From JAWBSP01 sp964632175 (lineage in GTDB: Archaea; Hadarchaeota; Hadarchaeia; Hadarchaeales; JAWBSP01), in contig CAZWBJ010000003.1 in assembly GCA_964632175.1 (NCBI GenBank), positions 9,235 through 73,234 of the forward strand: a stretch of DNA of 64,000 nt. The letters are read 5' to 3'. This document shows, in pieces, positions 49,275 through 58,180 of the stretch. Each line of letters starts with the position of its first letter. Within the stretch, counting starts at the first letter, position 1. The notes below the pieces were generated by a model. It did no database searches and was not told the DNA's origin. It worked only from the letters and a program-made list of their open reading frames with translations. Both the position numbers and the translations under genes were made by a program.

Positions 49275-50283
49275 ACTCCACCAGATCCTCGTAACCCTGA
49301 CCCGTTCCCAGCATGAGGATGGGCTTGCCGGTCACTTGGGAGATGGAGAGGGCCGCACCCCCCCTCGCATCGGCATCCATCTTGCACAGGATGGTCCCGT
49401 CTATGCCCACCGCCCTGTCGAAGGCGAGGGCCTGCTCGACGGCATCGTTTCCGGTGAGGGCGTCCCCCACGAAGATCTTCAGGTCGGGTTTGGCCACCCT
49501 CACGATTTTCTTCATCTCCTCCATCAGGTCCACATCCGTCTGCATCCTGCCCGCTGTGTCTATCAGGACTACATCAAAACCCCTGGCCCTGGCGTGGGCT
49601 ATGGCATCGTAGGCCACGGCCGCCGCATCCGCACCCCTGCGCTGCTTCACCACTGGAACTCCAATCTTGGCGGCGTGCATCTCCAGCTGCTCTATTCCCG
49701 CCGCTCTGAAGGTGTCGGCCGCGGCGAGCAGGGGCCTGTATCCCTTGCTCGCGAGATATCTGGCCACCTTGGCGATGGCAGTGGTCTTGCCCACCCCGTT
49801 TATCCCAAAAAACACTATCACCGCCGGTTCCCCTTCCCTCTTCTTCCTCTCGATGCACTCGAGAAGATCCACCCGGCATGGAGGCGTGAGGACTCTTTCG
49901 ATTGAGCTCTTGAGCACTTTCTCGGCGAGTTCCCTCGTGTCCTCCCTGAGCCCTATCTCCCTGCCCACCAGCTCGGATTTCACATTTTCAATGATCTTCT
50001 GGGCGACCGGTAGGGCCGTATCGCTCTCGAGCAACGCCACGTGTAGGTCCCAGAGGATGTCGTCCAGGTCCGACTCCGAGAGCTCCCGGCGGGTGACTTT
50101 CTTAATCGCCCTCTTTACCTTCGTCAGCCGCGGGTGTTCTGGGGGGCCTACGGCTTTTGCCGGGGTGGGCGGTGGTAGTTCAACCTTGGAAGGAGCGGGC
50201 TCGGCTTCCTCCTTTTTCTTTTGTATCCTCCCCGTGAGTTTCTGCTTGACGGCCTTCAGCTTCTGCTTCAGCTTTTCGAACAT
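49234..50283 (-). CDS. ftsY: Signal recognition particle receptor FtsY
   Basis: This is a 349-residue SRP GTPase. A basic, charged N-terminal A region (KLKQKLKAVKQKLTGRIQKKKEE) is followed by the helical N domain and the G domain with GINGVGKTTAIAKVA (P loop near 157), AADTFRAAGIEQLE, DTAGRMQTD and GTGQGYEDL. It delivers SRP-bound ribosomes to the translocon; its RNA partner is encoded at 41526-41830. The ATG overlaps the prefoldin stop by one base. Confidence 0.97.
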   Translation of the reverse strand: MFEKLKQKLKAVKQKLTGRIQKKKEEAEPAPSKVELPPPTPAKAVGPPEHPRLTKVKRAIKKVTRRELSESDLDDILWDLHVALLESDTALPVAQKIIENVKSELVGREIGLREDTRELAEKVLKSSIERVLTPPCRVDLLECIERKKREGEPAVIVFFGINGVGKTTAIAKVARYLASKGYRPLLAAADTFRAAGIEQLEMHAAKIGVPVVKQRRGADAAAVAYDAIAHARARGFDVVLIDTAGRMQTDVDLMEEMKKIVRVAKPDLKIFVGDALTGNDAVEQALAFDRAVGIDGTILCKMDADARGGAALSISQVTGKPILMLGTGQGYEDLVEFRPELILSALFGD

Positions 50284-50717
50284 CAGCTTCTGGCTTTTTC
50301 CAGAAGCGTCTCCACCTCCGGCCGCAACCGTTGTGCCTCGAGACTTGCCTTTTCCAGTTCCTCCCTTGTTTTCTGAACAGCCTCCTGAAGCTCCTTAATT
50401 TTCCCCTCTAGAAGTTGGGTGGCCTCGCTCAGCGTTTTCTCCACCATCACGCCGGCTCCAAGTCCCAAGAGGACCCTGTCGTTGGTTTTCAGCTTTGCGT
50501 AAATGTAGCAACCGGCTCCCACCGAGACCAGACCCTCCTTCTCATTGGGCTCATTCTGGAGACTCTTGAGGGTTTCCACGGCCACCGAGTATTCCGACAG
50601 TGATCTCGTCAGCACCGAGAGTTGTTGCCTGAGAGCCTCCGCTCGAAGCTCCTGAGCGTTTAGCTCGGAGGCCAGCTTTTCTAGCCTCTCACTCTCCTCC
50701 TTCGTCAACCCCGGCAT
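50283..50717 (-). CDS. pfdA: Prefoldin alpha subunit
   Basis: This is a 144-residue chaperone subunit. Long N- and C-terminal coiled-coil helices flank a beta-hairpin core (LVSVGAGCYIYAKLKTNDRVLLGLGAGVMVEKTLSEA), the prefoldin alpha signature. It precedes ftsY, a conserved archaeal pairing. The L18a (LX) and IF6 genes that often come first are absent here. Confidence 0.95.
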   Translation of the reverse strand: MPGLTKEESERLEKLASELNAQELRAEALRQQLSVLTRSLSEYSVAVETLKSLQNEPNEKEGLVSVGAGCYIYAKLKTNDRVLLGLGAGVMVEKTLSEATQLLEGKIKELQEAVQKTREELEKASLEAQRLRPEVETLLEKARS

Positions 50718-50761
50718 CTCATTCTGCGAGCGACATGTTTAAAGGAGGGGCTTAAGTAAAG

Positions 50762-52069
50762 ATGCAGGAGCTCAGGCTGCTGGACGAGAGGAGGAGGAGG
50801 GAGCTGGAGAGGATAAGGGAGTACCTGAAAAACGGCCAGTTTGACTTGGAGCGGTGGGAGGAGCTCAGGAGGATGGTGTACAAACCCGTCCCCCTTCGCA
50901 TCGACGTGGTGGTGGACGACTGCACGCTGAGGGAGGGGCTGCAGATGGCGGGTCTGGTCATCCCCAAACCCGAGGACTCCTGCAAGATCGCCTGCATGCT
51001 CAGGGACATAGGGGTGGAGAGGCTGGAAGTGATGACCTACACCAAGGCGGACCAGCAGGCCATCAATCTCATGAGGGACAACGGGCTCGGTGATATGCTG
51101 GCGGCTTGGTGCAGGGCGGCGAGGGAGGACATCGACCTCGCGCTCAAGCTGGATTTCAAACAGGTGGGCATCTCCCATCCAGTCTCCTTCATACACTTTG
51201 AGAAGTGGATGGACAGGCCACTGGAAGAACTTGTGAGCAGGGTGGTGGATGCCGTCAGTTACGCCGTCCAGCACGGACTCAAGGTCTTCGTTCACGGAGA
51301 GGACAGCACGAGGGCGGAGTGGGAGTTTGAGCGTATATTTATAAATGCTGTGGCCGAGGCGGGGGCAAGCGTATATAGAATTTGCGACACGGTCGGGGTG
51401 GGGCTGTCAGATCCCTCAGCCACCCTTCCGAATGGGATCCCCGCCAAAATCATGCACATCAAAAGGGAAACCAAGATTCCTTACGTGGAGATTCACGCGC
51501 ACGATGACCTCGGGAACGCGGTAGAGAACACCATGAGCACCATCAGGGCGGCGGCCGGGCTTTACGACAAGGTGTACGTGAGCACCACCTTCCTAGGGCT
51601 TGGCGACAGGGCGGGGAATGCCGAGACCGAGAAGGTCATCATGAACTGCTACTTCCACCACGACATACGCAAGTGGAACCTGAAGCCCCTCAGGCAGCTG
51701 GCCCTCTTCGTGGCCTCCGCTCTCAAGTACCACCTCCCCCTGAATAAGGCCCTAGTGGGGGACGGTGCCTTCGCGCACGAGTCGGGCATCCACGTTCATG
51801 GAATAAAGTCCCTTCCCCTCACCTATGAAATCTTCCCGCCGGAGCTCGTGGGGCAGGAGAGGATCATCGTGGTGGGACCGAGGTCCGGTAAGCACGGAAT
51901 CCATCTGAAGCTGGAGCAACTGATGAACAGGCGGGTGGATGAGGGCGACCCGCGCCTAGCTCAGCTCGTGGAGCTCGTGAAGAACAGGTACGTGGAGGGG
52001 GGTAGGAGGACCCCCATCAGGGACGAGGAGTTCAAGGAGCTGGCTAGGAAGGTGGGTTTTGAGCTCTGA
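50762..52069 (+). CDS. Homocitrate synthase-family enzyme, probable Re-citrate synthase
   Basis: This is a 435-residue DRE-TIM acyltransferase that joins acetyl-CoA to a 2-oxo acid. It has a 45-residue helical N-terminal extension, then VVVDDCTLREGLQMAGL (Arg57/Glu58 metal and substrate pair), the HAHDDLGN metal histidines near 244-250, and the GLGDRAGNAE lid. DCTLREG-LQ, not DTTLRDGEQ, departs from typical LeuA. The C-terminal LeuA allosteric domain is absent, so a homocitrate or citrate synthase is favoured over isopropylmalate synthase. The IDH-type gene downstream points to oxaloacetate as acceptor (inference). Confidence 0.75.
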   Translation: MQELRLLDERRRRELERIREYLKNGQFDLERWEELRRMVYKPVPLRIDVVVDDCTLREGLQMAGLVIPKPEDSCKIACMLRDIGVERLEVMTYTKADQQAINLMRDNGLGDMLAAWCRAAREDIDLALKLDFKQVGISHPVSFIHFEKWMDRPLEELVSRVVDAVSYAVQHGLKVFVHGEDSTRAEWEFERIFINAVAEAGASVYRICDTVGVGLSDPSATLPNGIPAKIMHIKRETKIPYVEIHAHDDLGNAVENTMSTIRAAAGLYDKVYVSTTFLGLGDRAGNAETEKVIMNCYFHHDIRKWNLKPLRQLALFVASALKYHLPLNKALVGDGAFAHESGIHVHGIKSLPLTYEIFPPELVGQERIIVVGPRSGKHGIHLKLEQLMNRRVDEGDPRLAQLVELVKNRYVEGGRRTPIRDEEFKELARKVGFEL

Positions 52070-53319
52070 TGGGACAGACCCTTGTAGAGAAGATTTTCAG
52101 CCGTAGACTGGGTCGTAGCACCTCTGCGGGGGAGATTGTGGTGGCTCCCATCGATCTAGCTATGGGACAGGACGGTACGGCCCCCCTCGCCATCAAGGCC
52201 TTCAGGGAGATGGGCGCTAGGAAAGTTTTCGATCCCCAAAAAATCGTCTTGGTGATCGACCATGTGGCCCCGAGCACCTCGGAAGGCACCTCCCAGCTGC
52301 ATGCACTCATGAGGGAGTTTTCGGCGGAACAGGGATGTAAACTGTACGACGTGGGTTGCGGGATCTGCCATCAAATTCTTGCCGAAGAGCATGACAGGCC
52401 GGGGATGATCATTGTGGGGGCGGATTCCCATTCCTGCACGCACGGAGCCTTCGGGGCCTTCGCTACGGGTATAGGATCGACCGAACTCGCGTCCGTCATG
52501 GCGTCGGGAAAGTTGTGGTTCAAGATCCCTGAATCCATCAAGGTGACCTTTCGCGGGTTGGGGGGAAAGGGCGTCACCTCAAAGGATCTGGTGCTATACC
52601 TTGCCGGCATCCTGAAGGCGGATGGGGCGAATTACATGGCCCTAGAATTTGGTGGGGACGCCATACGGTCGATGAGCATGAGCGGCAGGCTGACCATCTG
52701 CAACATGGCGGTGGAAATGGGGGCGAAATGCGGATTGATGGAGCCGGACGGAGTAACGGAGGAATATCTCGGTGAGCCGATCCCCAGGATAGCCCCAGAT
52801 CCGGGTGCGGTGTACAGGGATGAGCTGGAAATTGAAACGGGAAAGATAGAGCCCCAGGTTGCAAAGCCGCATTCCGTCGATAACGTGTGTTCTGTCCGGG
52901 AGGTGGAGGGGGTGGAGGTTGATCAAGTGTTTTTGGGGAGCTGCACCAACGGAAGGCTTGAGGATTTGGAGGCCGCCGCCCGCATTCTGAGAGGGAAGAG
53001 GGTGAAGGAGGGGGTGAGGATGATAGTGACCCCCGCTTCCAGACGGGTTTTCCTTTCGGCGCTGGAGGAAGGGTTGATCGAAATCTTCCTCAAAGCCGGG
53101 TGTGTGGTTGGGTCGCCGGGATGCGGGGCATGCATGGGGGGTCATGTAGGAATTCTGGGGCCCGGGGAGGTCTGCATATCAACCTCCAACCGTAACTTTC
53201 TCGGCAGGATGGGAAGCGAGCAGGCGAAAATATACCTCGCCTCCCCCCTGACAGCGGCAGCTTCTGCGCTGACGGGCAGGATTACAGATCCGCGGACATT
53301 TTTGTCCGGAGGAAGTTGA
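52069..53319 (+). CDS. Aconitase-family large subunit (LeuC/HacA-like)
   Basis: This is a 416-residue 4Fe-4S dehydratase large subunit. ADSHSCTHGAFGAFATGIGSTE is the active-site region. FLGSCTNGR near 290 and SPGCGACMGG near 348 give the three cluster cysteines. The N-terminus TLVEKIFSRRLGR is the usual family start. Family members isomerise isopropylmalate, homocitrate or citrate. ATG 52069 overlaps the upstream stop. With the IDH-type gene at the operon end, citrate is a plausible substrate. Confidence 0.85.
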   Translation: MGQTLVEKIFSRRLGRSTSAGEIVVAPIDLAMGQDGTAPLAIKAFREMGARKVFDPQKIVLVIDHVAPSTSEGTSQLHALMREFSAEQGCKLYDVGCGICHQILAEEHDRPGMIIVGADSHSCTHGAFGAFATGIGSTELASVMASGKLWFKIPESIKVTFRGLGGKGVTSKDLVLYLAGILKADGANYMALEFGGDAIRSMSMSGRLTICNMAVEMGAKCGLMEPDGVTEEYLGEPIPRIAPDPGAVYRDELEIETGKIEPQVAKPHSVDNVCSVREVEGVEVDQVFLGSCTNGRLEDLEAAARILRGKRVKEGVRMIVTPASRRVFLSALEEGLIEIFLKAGCVVGSPGCGACMGGHVGILGPGEVCISTSNRNFLGRMGSEQAKIYLASPLTAAASALTGRITDPRTFLSGGS

Positions 53320-53320
53320 G

Positions 53321-53830
53321 ATGAGGGGAAGGGTCTGGAAGTTTGGCGACGATATAAATACCGACCTTATCATCTCGGGTAAGTACAAGTTCAAGACCCT
53401 GGATCTGGATGAGCTTTCCAAACATGCCATGGAGGCCTTGGATCCAACCTTCTCTCAGAAAGTGAGGCCGGGGGATTTCATTGTGGCTGGAAGAAACTTT
53501 GGATGCGGCTCCAGCAGGGAGCAGGCCCCCCTCGTGCTGAAACACTTAGGGATAAGCTGCATTTTTGCCAAATCCTTCGCACGCATTTTCTACCGGAACT
53601 GCATAAACATAGGTCTGCCAGTGCTTGAGTCCCCCGAGGCTTACTCAAAAACAGAGGCTGGGGATGAACTGGAAGTGGAGCTGGATAAGGGTGGGGCGAG
53701 GAATCTCACTAGGGGAACCACCTTCACCTTCCACCCCCTCCCAGGATTTCTCCTAAAAATCGTGGAGGACGGCGGTCTCGTCCAGCATTACAAAAAGAGA
53801 GGGAGGTTTGTATGGGAAGACATCGCGTGA
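53321..53830 (+). CDS. Aconitase-family small subunit (LeuD/HacB-like)
   Basis: This is a 169-residue swivel-domain subunit. FGDDINTDLIISGKYKFK at residues 8-25 holds the substrate-specificity loop, here YKFK (22-25). The archaeal isopropylmalate and homoaconitate subunits known to me have YLVY-like and YLRT-like loops. RNFGCGSSREQAPLVLK carries the conserved Ser-Arg. The start follows GGAGGA. The 3' end overlaps the dehydrogenase by 19 bases. The specificity cannot be assigned from the loop alone. Confidence 0.85.
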   Translation: MRGRVWKFGDDINTDLIISGKYKFKTLDLDELSKHAMEALDPTFSQKVRPGDFIVAGRNFGCGSSREQAPLVLKHLGISCIFAKSFARIFYRNCINIGLPVLESPEAYSKTEAGDELEVELDKGGARNLTRGTTFTFHPLPGFLLKIVEDGGLVQHYKKRGRFVWEDIA

Positions 53831-54888
53831 CTCTCATCAAGGGGGATGGTGTGGGCCCGGAGGTCATTGATGCAGCGGTCAAGTGTATCGAGGCTACGGG
53901 CGTGGACATAGAGTGGGAAGAGGTGGAGGCTGGGGAAGGGGCCATCGCCAAGTACGGCACTCCTTTGCCGGAGGAAACCCTTCGATCCATCGAGCGCAAC
54001 CGCGTCGCGCTCAAGGGGCCCATAACCACCCCCGTGGGCACGGGCTTCAGGAGCGTTAACGTGGCCATAAGGCAGAGGCTGGATCTCTTCGCCTGCATCC
54101 GTCCGTGCAAGCTCTACCCAGGCGTGCGCACGCGCTACACCAACGTCGATTTGGTGGTGGTCAGAGAGGCAACCGAGGATCTGTATGCCGGAATAGAGTT
54201 CAGGGAGGGCTCCCCGGAGGCGAGGGAGCTGCTGGAGCTACTGAGGAGGAGGGGGGAAGAGATAAGGGAGGACTCCGGGATTTCTCTCAAGCCCATTTCA
54301 CGCTCAGCCTCCGATAGGGTGGTGAGGTTCGCCTTCGAGTACGCGAGGAGGAACGGAAGGAGGAAGGTGACGGCGGTGCACAAGGCCAACATCATGAAGT
54401 TCTCGGATGGTCTCTTCTTGGAAGTCGCCAGAAAGGTGGCCCAGGAGTATCCGGACATTTTGTTTGAAGACCGCATCGTGGACAACATGTGCATGCAGCT
54501 GGTCCAGAAGCCAGAACTCTACGATGTGATAGTGACCACAAACCTTTACGGGGATATCCTCTCCGACCTTTGTGCGGGGCTGGTCGGCGGGCTGGGAGTC
54601 GTACCCAGCTGCAACATGGGAGAGAGGGCGGCGGTTTTCGAGCCCATCCACGGGAGTGCCCCCAAGTATGCCGGCCTCAACAAGGTGAACCCCACGGCCG
54701 CCATCCTCTCTGGGGTGATGATGCTGAGGCACCTCGGAGAAAAGGAGGCAGCTGACAGGCTGGAGGCCGCAGTTGCCAAGGTGATTGCTGAGGGAAAGTA
54801 CGTCACTTATGACCTCAAGCCGAGCCCGGACGATCCCACAGCCGTTGGAACCAAGGAAATGGCGGAGGCCATAGCGAGAGAGGTATGA
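53812..54888 (+). CDS. icd: Isocitrate dehydrogenase-type decarboxylating dehydrogenase
   Basis: This is a 358-residue enzyme of the IDH/IPMDH superfamily. GDGVGPEV (9-17) starts the fold, and TTPVGTGFRSVNVAIRQ places Ser81, Asn83 and Arg87 where IDHs bind the gamma-carboxylate of isocitrate; LeuB enzymes differ there. RPCKLYPG, REATEDLYAGIEF, the catalytic Lys region TAVHKANIMK, and EPIHGSAPKYAG follow. Product would be 2-oxoglutarate plus CO2 and NAD(P)H. Cofactor choice is not clear from the sequence. It closes the synthase-aconitase-IDH operon. Confidence 0.85.
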   Translation: MGRHRVTLIKGDGVGPEVIDAAVKCIEATGVDIEWEEVEAGEGAIAKYGTPLPEETLRSIERNRVALKGPITTPVGTGFRSVNVAIRQRLDLFACIRPCKLYPGVRTRYTNVDLVVVREATEDLYAGIEFREGSPEARELLELLRRRGEEIREDSGISLKPISRSASDRVVRFAFEYARRNGRRKVTAVHKANIMKFSDGLFLEVARKVAQEYPDILFEDRIVDNMCMQLVQKPELYDVIVTTNLYGDILSDLCAGLVGGLGVVPSCNMGERAAVFEPIHGSAPKYAGLNKVNPTAAILSGVMMLRHLGEKEAADRLEAAVAKVIAEGKYVTYDLKPSPDDPTAVGTKEMAEAIAREV

Positions 54889-55298
54889 AGCTCTCCAAAA
54901 CTACCAAGGCCGCTGCTTTCATGTACCTGCTCGCTATTTTTTTCTTGGCCCTAGCCTTTTTCGGATCGCAGGGGAGAGTTATCGTAGCCATCCGGGGGGA
55001 TTATAATCTCTCCTTTTTCTTCTGGGGGATGGTAATTCTGCTGTTCGGGTCGGCCTTAGTTTTCTACCGCATCGGTTTTCAGCGTGGGGAGGGCAAGAAC
55101 CTTGCGGAAGTCACTCGGTTGCAGGCCGTTCTCGCACAGCGGGAGGCGGAGCTCTCGGAGCGGAACCGGGAGCTGGATGAGATCGAGCGGCTAGTCGAGA
55201 GGAAGAGTTCCCAGCTTTCCTCCGTGGCGGGAAAACTGGGGGACAGGGAACGCCGGCTCAAGCGAATAAAGGAGATACTCGGAGTGGAGGAGAGCTAG
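54885..55298 (+). CDS. Membrane protein with C-terminal coiled coil
   Basis: This is a 137-residue protein. Two hydrophobic helices lie at about 11-28 (FMYLLAIFFLALAFFGS) and 43-62 (LSFFFWGMVILLFGSALVFY). A long charged coiled coil covers 73-135 (AEVTRLQAVLAQREAELSER). The start overlaps the IDH stop (ATGA), so it is co-transcribed with the operon. No family is recognised and no link to the enzymes is evident. Confidence 0.65.
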   Translation: MKLSKTTKAAAFMYLLAIFFLALAFFGSQGRVIVAIRGDYNLSFFFWGMVILLFGSALVFYRIGFQRGEGKNLAEVTRLQAVLAQREAELSERNRELDEIERLVERKSSQLSSVAGKLGDRERRLKRIKEILGVEES

Positions 55299-56473
55299 CC
55301 GGAGAGCAGTGTCCTCATGAACTGCTCCGCCTCCAAGAAGCCGAGTGACCCTTTTTTGCAGCTGAACTCGTCGTAAACCAGCCCGTCCCCAGCCTTTCCC
55401 GGTCGGTAAATTACCACCGGAACCGGCTCCGCGGTATGGGTTCTCACCCTGACCGGGGTGGGGTGGTCCGGGAGGAAGGCCACGGTTGCCTCCGGAGCCT
55501 CGTCCAAGAGCCTTCCGAGGATTTCCCTGTCAATTTTTTCTATCATTCTCACTTTCACCTCCGCGTTGCCCTCGTGCCCAGCCTCGTCGGTGGCCTCCAC
55601 ATGGACATAGGCCAGGTCCAGGTTCCTCTCACCGATTGCTTTCAGGGCGTAGGTGGCCTTGGCCTGCAGGTCGGAATCATAATAACCCGTGGCACCCGGG
55701 ACCTCCGGAACCCACATCCCGGTGAGCACACCCGTTCCTTTGATGAGGTAAACCGCGGAGATCATCGCCCCGGTGATGCCGTACTTCTCCTTAAGAGGTT
55801 CCATGTTCGGTTTCCTCCCCTGCCCCCAGAGCCAGATCATGTTGGCAGGCCGCTTGCCCTCCGCCCTCCGCCTCACGTTTACGGGATGGTTTTCCAAAAC
55901 CTGCCTTGAGTCCAGCATGAGTTTGTTCAACCTCTCGGCCCACTCGTTGGAGGGGGGACCGAGCAGGTAGGGCGTGAATTCCTTCCCCGTGATGTCGTGG
56001 GGGGGAGTGTTAAGGAGCTTGTCGTCGCACTCCTCCAGCACGAAGAGGTTTCGGTAGTCCAGACCCAGGTGGAACCTACCGAGGGGTGTCCAGCGGTTGA
56101 GGGCATCTATCAGCTCCGCGGCCTCCTCCCTAGTTATGTGCCCCGCCGAATAGTCCTCCAGAATCTCCCCCCGGACGGTGACGAGGTTGCACCTGAAGAT
56201 CACCCTGCGGTCGAACGGAATCCCCAGTACGGCGGCCTCGAGGGGGCCCCTCCCGGTGTAGTACCTCCGGGGGTCATAGCCCAAAATTGACATGTTGGCA
56301 ATATCAGAGCCGGGGTGCATCCCGTCCGGCACGGTTTTGAACACGCCCAGCTTCCCCTTGGAGGACATGTAGTCAAGGTTGGGCTTGTAGGCCACTTGGA
56401 AGGGGGTTTTCCCGCCAAGTTCTGGAAGGGGGTAGTCAGCCGCTCCGTCCGCGACCACGATGAAATATTTCAT
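55295..56473 (-). CDS. apgM: 2,3-bisphosphoglycerate-independent phosphoglycerate mutase, archaeal type
   Basis: This 392-residue alkaline-phosphatase-superfamily enzyme interconverts 3- and 2-phosphoglycerate. MKYFIVVADGAADYPL (metal Asp) starts the protein. GSDIANMSILGYDP carries the catalytic Ser. AYVHVEATDEAGHEGN and FLPDHPTP supply the remaining metal ligands. ATG 56473 is chosen over an in-frame upstream ATG because the family starts at KYFIV. It ends the his gene run, 32 bases after hisI. Confidence 0.94.
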   Translation of the reverse strand: MKYFIVVADGAADYPLPELGGKTPFQVAYKPNLDYMSSKGKLGVFKTVPDGMHPGSDIANMSILGYDPRRYYTGRGPLEAAVLGIPFDRRVIFRCNLVTVRGEILEDYSAGHITREEAAELIDALNRWTPLGRFHLGLDYRNLFVLEECDDKLLNTPPHDITGKEFTPYLLGPPSNEWAERLNKLMLDSRQVLENHPVNVRRRAEGKRPANMIWLWGQGRKPNMEPLKEKYGITGAMISAVYLIKGTGVLTGMWVPEVPGATGYYDSDLQAKATYALKAIGERNLDLAYVHVEATDEAGHEGNAEVKVRMIEKIDREILGRLLDEAPEATVAFLPDHPTPVRVRTHTAEPVPVVIYRPGKAGDGLVYDEFSCKKGSLGFLEAEQFMRTLLSG

Positions 56474-56505
56474 CAATTCCTCCCCTGAGCGGTAAAAGCT
56501 CGAGG

Positions 56506-56907
56506 TTAGGGGCTGTAGACCTGCTGGGGCTCGAACCTCTTTTTCCTGAATACCGCCCACTTCCCCCCACGCAATCGCCTGAAGAAGCAAGAGTAGTACC
56601 CCTTATGGCAGGCAGCCGTTTTCTGCTTCACCTCGTAAACCAGCGCGTCGCCGTCGCAATCGAGCAGAACTCCTTTGACCTCTTGGAAGTGCCCGGATGT
56701 CTCCCCCTTGAGCCAAAGCTTTCCCCTGCTTCTGCTCCAGTAGTGCATGAGTCCGGTGGTGAGGGTTCGGGTAACGGCCTCCTGATCTTGGTGGGCGACC
56801 ATTAGGATTTCCTTGGTTCTCCAGTCCCTAACGACAGCCGTTACCGGCCCCTTGGAGAAGTCGAGTTCCTTCACCAGCCTCTCCGCCTGGGTTTCCTCCA
56901 CCTTCAT
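56506..56907 (-). CDS. hisI: Phosphoribosyl-AMP cyclohydrolase
   Basis: This 133-residue enzyme performs the third step of histidine synthesis. YWSRSRGKLWLKGETSGHFQ, LLDCDGDALVYEV (metal Asp residues) and TAACHKGYYSCFFR (zinc Cys) are the signature blocks. The protein has no HisE domain; hisE is not in this window. It lies 13 bases after hisD. Confidence 0.96.
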   Translation of the reverse strand: MKVEETQAERLVKELDFSKGPVTAVVRDWRTKEILMVAHQDQEAVTRTLTTGLMHYWSRSRGKLWLKGETSGHFQEVKGVLLDCDGDALVYEVKQKTAACHKGYYSCFFRRLRGGKWAVFRKKRFEPQQVYSP

Positions 56908-56920
56908 TTTCTTCCCGGAC

Positions 56921-58180
56921 TCACGACAGCCTCTCCTTCACGCTTCTGGCGTGCCAGGGCAACCCCTCCATCCTCGCCATCTCTTCCACCATTCTCGAGA
57001 TTTTCCTCAGCCCCTCCTTTGAGAGCTGGTGGTAGGGGAGGATCTTCAGAAAATCCAGAACCGTGAGCCCGGACCTGCTTTTGGTCTTTCCCCCCGTTGG
57101 CAGGATGTGACTCGGCCCCAGCACGAAATCGCCGGCTGCGACGGGGGAGTAGGGGCCCAAAAAAATCTCGCCGGCATTCCTCACCTCCCTCACCCATCTG
57201 TTGGGCTGCCGGATCATGAGGACGAGGTGCTCGGGGGCATAGGCATTCGCAAACTCTATCCCTTTTCTCAGGTTCCCCACCAGCACGATCCTGCTGTACC
57301 TAGAGAAGGAGAGCTTTATGGTTTCGGAGTCCATCCTTTCCTCCAGCATTTTCTTCACCTCCGTTGCCAGTCTTCCGGAGGGGGTCACGAGGACGGCGGA
57401 GGAGTTGGGGTCATGCTCCGCTTGGGCGAGGAGTTCCAAAGCCACGGACTTCGGCGGGGCTGAGTCGTCCGCCAGCACCATCACCTCGCTGGGCCCCGCC
57501 TCAAAATCCGTCTGGACGTCCGGGGAAACCAGTCTCTTGGCAGCCTGCACGTAGATGTTTCCCGGGCCAACTATCTTGTCCACCTTGGGGATGGTTTTGG
57601 TTCCGTAGGCCATGGCAGCAATCGCCTGCGCTCCTCCCACCTTGAAGACTGCGTCCACCCCCACGATATCCGCCGCCACCAGGACATGCGGGTTCACGGC
57701 GCCGTTCCTGGGGGGCGTGCACACAAAGATTTCCTCCACGCCGGCCACCCTGGCAGGTATGCCGCCCATGAGGACGGTGGAGGGGTAGCCCCTCTCCCCA
57801 CCCGGCACGTAGAGCCCCACCCTTTGGATGGGTCTCATGAGAACTCCCGTTGTACTCCCGTTAAAGATCTCGATTTTCCACTCCTTCGTGAGCGTCTTCT
57901 CGTGGAACTTCTCGAGGAGTCTTGCCGCCCTCCGCAGGACCCTCACGGCGCTCTCCCCGATCTTCTCGTATGCCTCCACGATCTCCTTGTCGCTGACCCG
58001 CAGGGATTTCAGTTTGCTGTGGTCCAGTTCCCTCTCAAGCTGGAAGAGGGCCCTGTCCCCCTCCCTCTTCACTTTTTCCACTATTTTCCTCACGGCTGGG
58101 AGTACCGCCTCAATGTCCCTTTCCGACCTCGTGAGAAGGTTCTTGTAGTTGGCCTGCGTGAGACGAACTATCTCAACCAT
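56921..58180 (-). CDS. hisD: Histidinol dehydrogenase
   Basis: This 419-residue zinc enzyme makes L-histidine from histidinol using two NAD. VGLYVPGGERGYPSTVLMGGIPA, GVDAVFKVGGAQAIAAMAYGT, KIVGPGNIYVQAAKRLV and FLGPYSPVAAGDFVLGPSHILPTGG cover the NAD and zinc sites. The Gln/His pair near the GGAQA block and the GPSHILPT histidine are present. The start overlaps hisB by 8 bases. Confidence 0.96.
   Translation of the reverse strand: MVEIVRLTQANYKNLLTRSERDIEAVLPAVRKIVEKVKREGDRALFQLERELDHSKLKSLRVSDKEIVEAYEKIGESAVRVLRRAARLLEKFHEKTLTKEWKIEIFNGSTTGVLMRPIQRVGLYVPGGERGYPSTVLMGGIPARVAGVEEIFVCTPPRNGAVNPHVLVAADIVGVDAVFKVGGAQAIAAMAYGTKTIPKVDKIVGPGNIYVQAAKRLVSPDVQTDFEAGPSEVMVLADDSAPPKSVALELLAQAEHDPNSSAVLVTPSGRLATEVKKMLEERMDSETIKLSFSRYSRIVLVGNLRKGIEFANAYAPEHLVLMIRQPNRWVREVRNAGEIFLGPYSPVAAGDFVLGPSHILPTGGKTKSRSGLTVLDFLKILPYHQLSKEGLRKISRMVEEMARMEGLPWHARSVKERLS

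Noticed and set aside
50762..54888. Annotation as leuA-leuC-leuD-leuB
   Set aside because: No LeuA allosteric domain, and isocitrate-type residues in the dehydrogenase; leucine synthesis remains possible but is the weaker reading.
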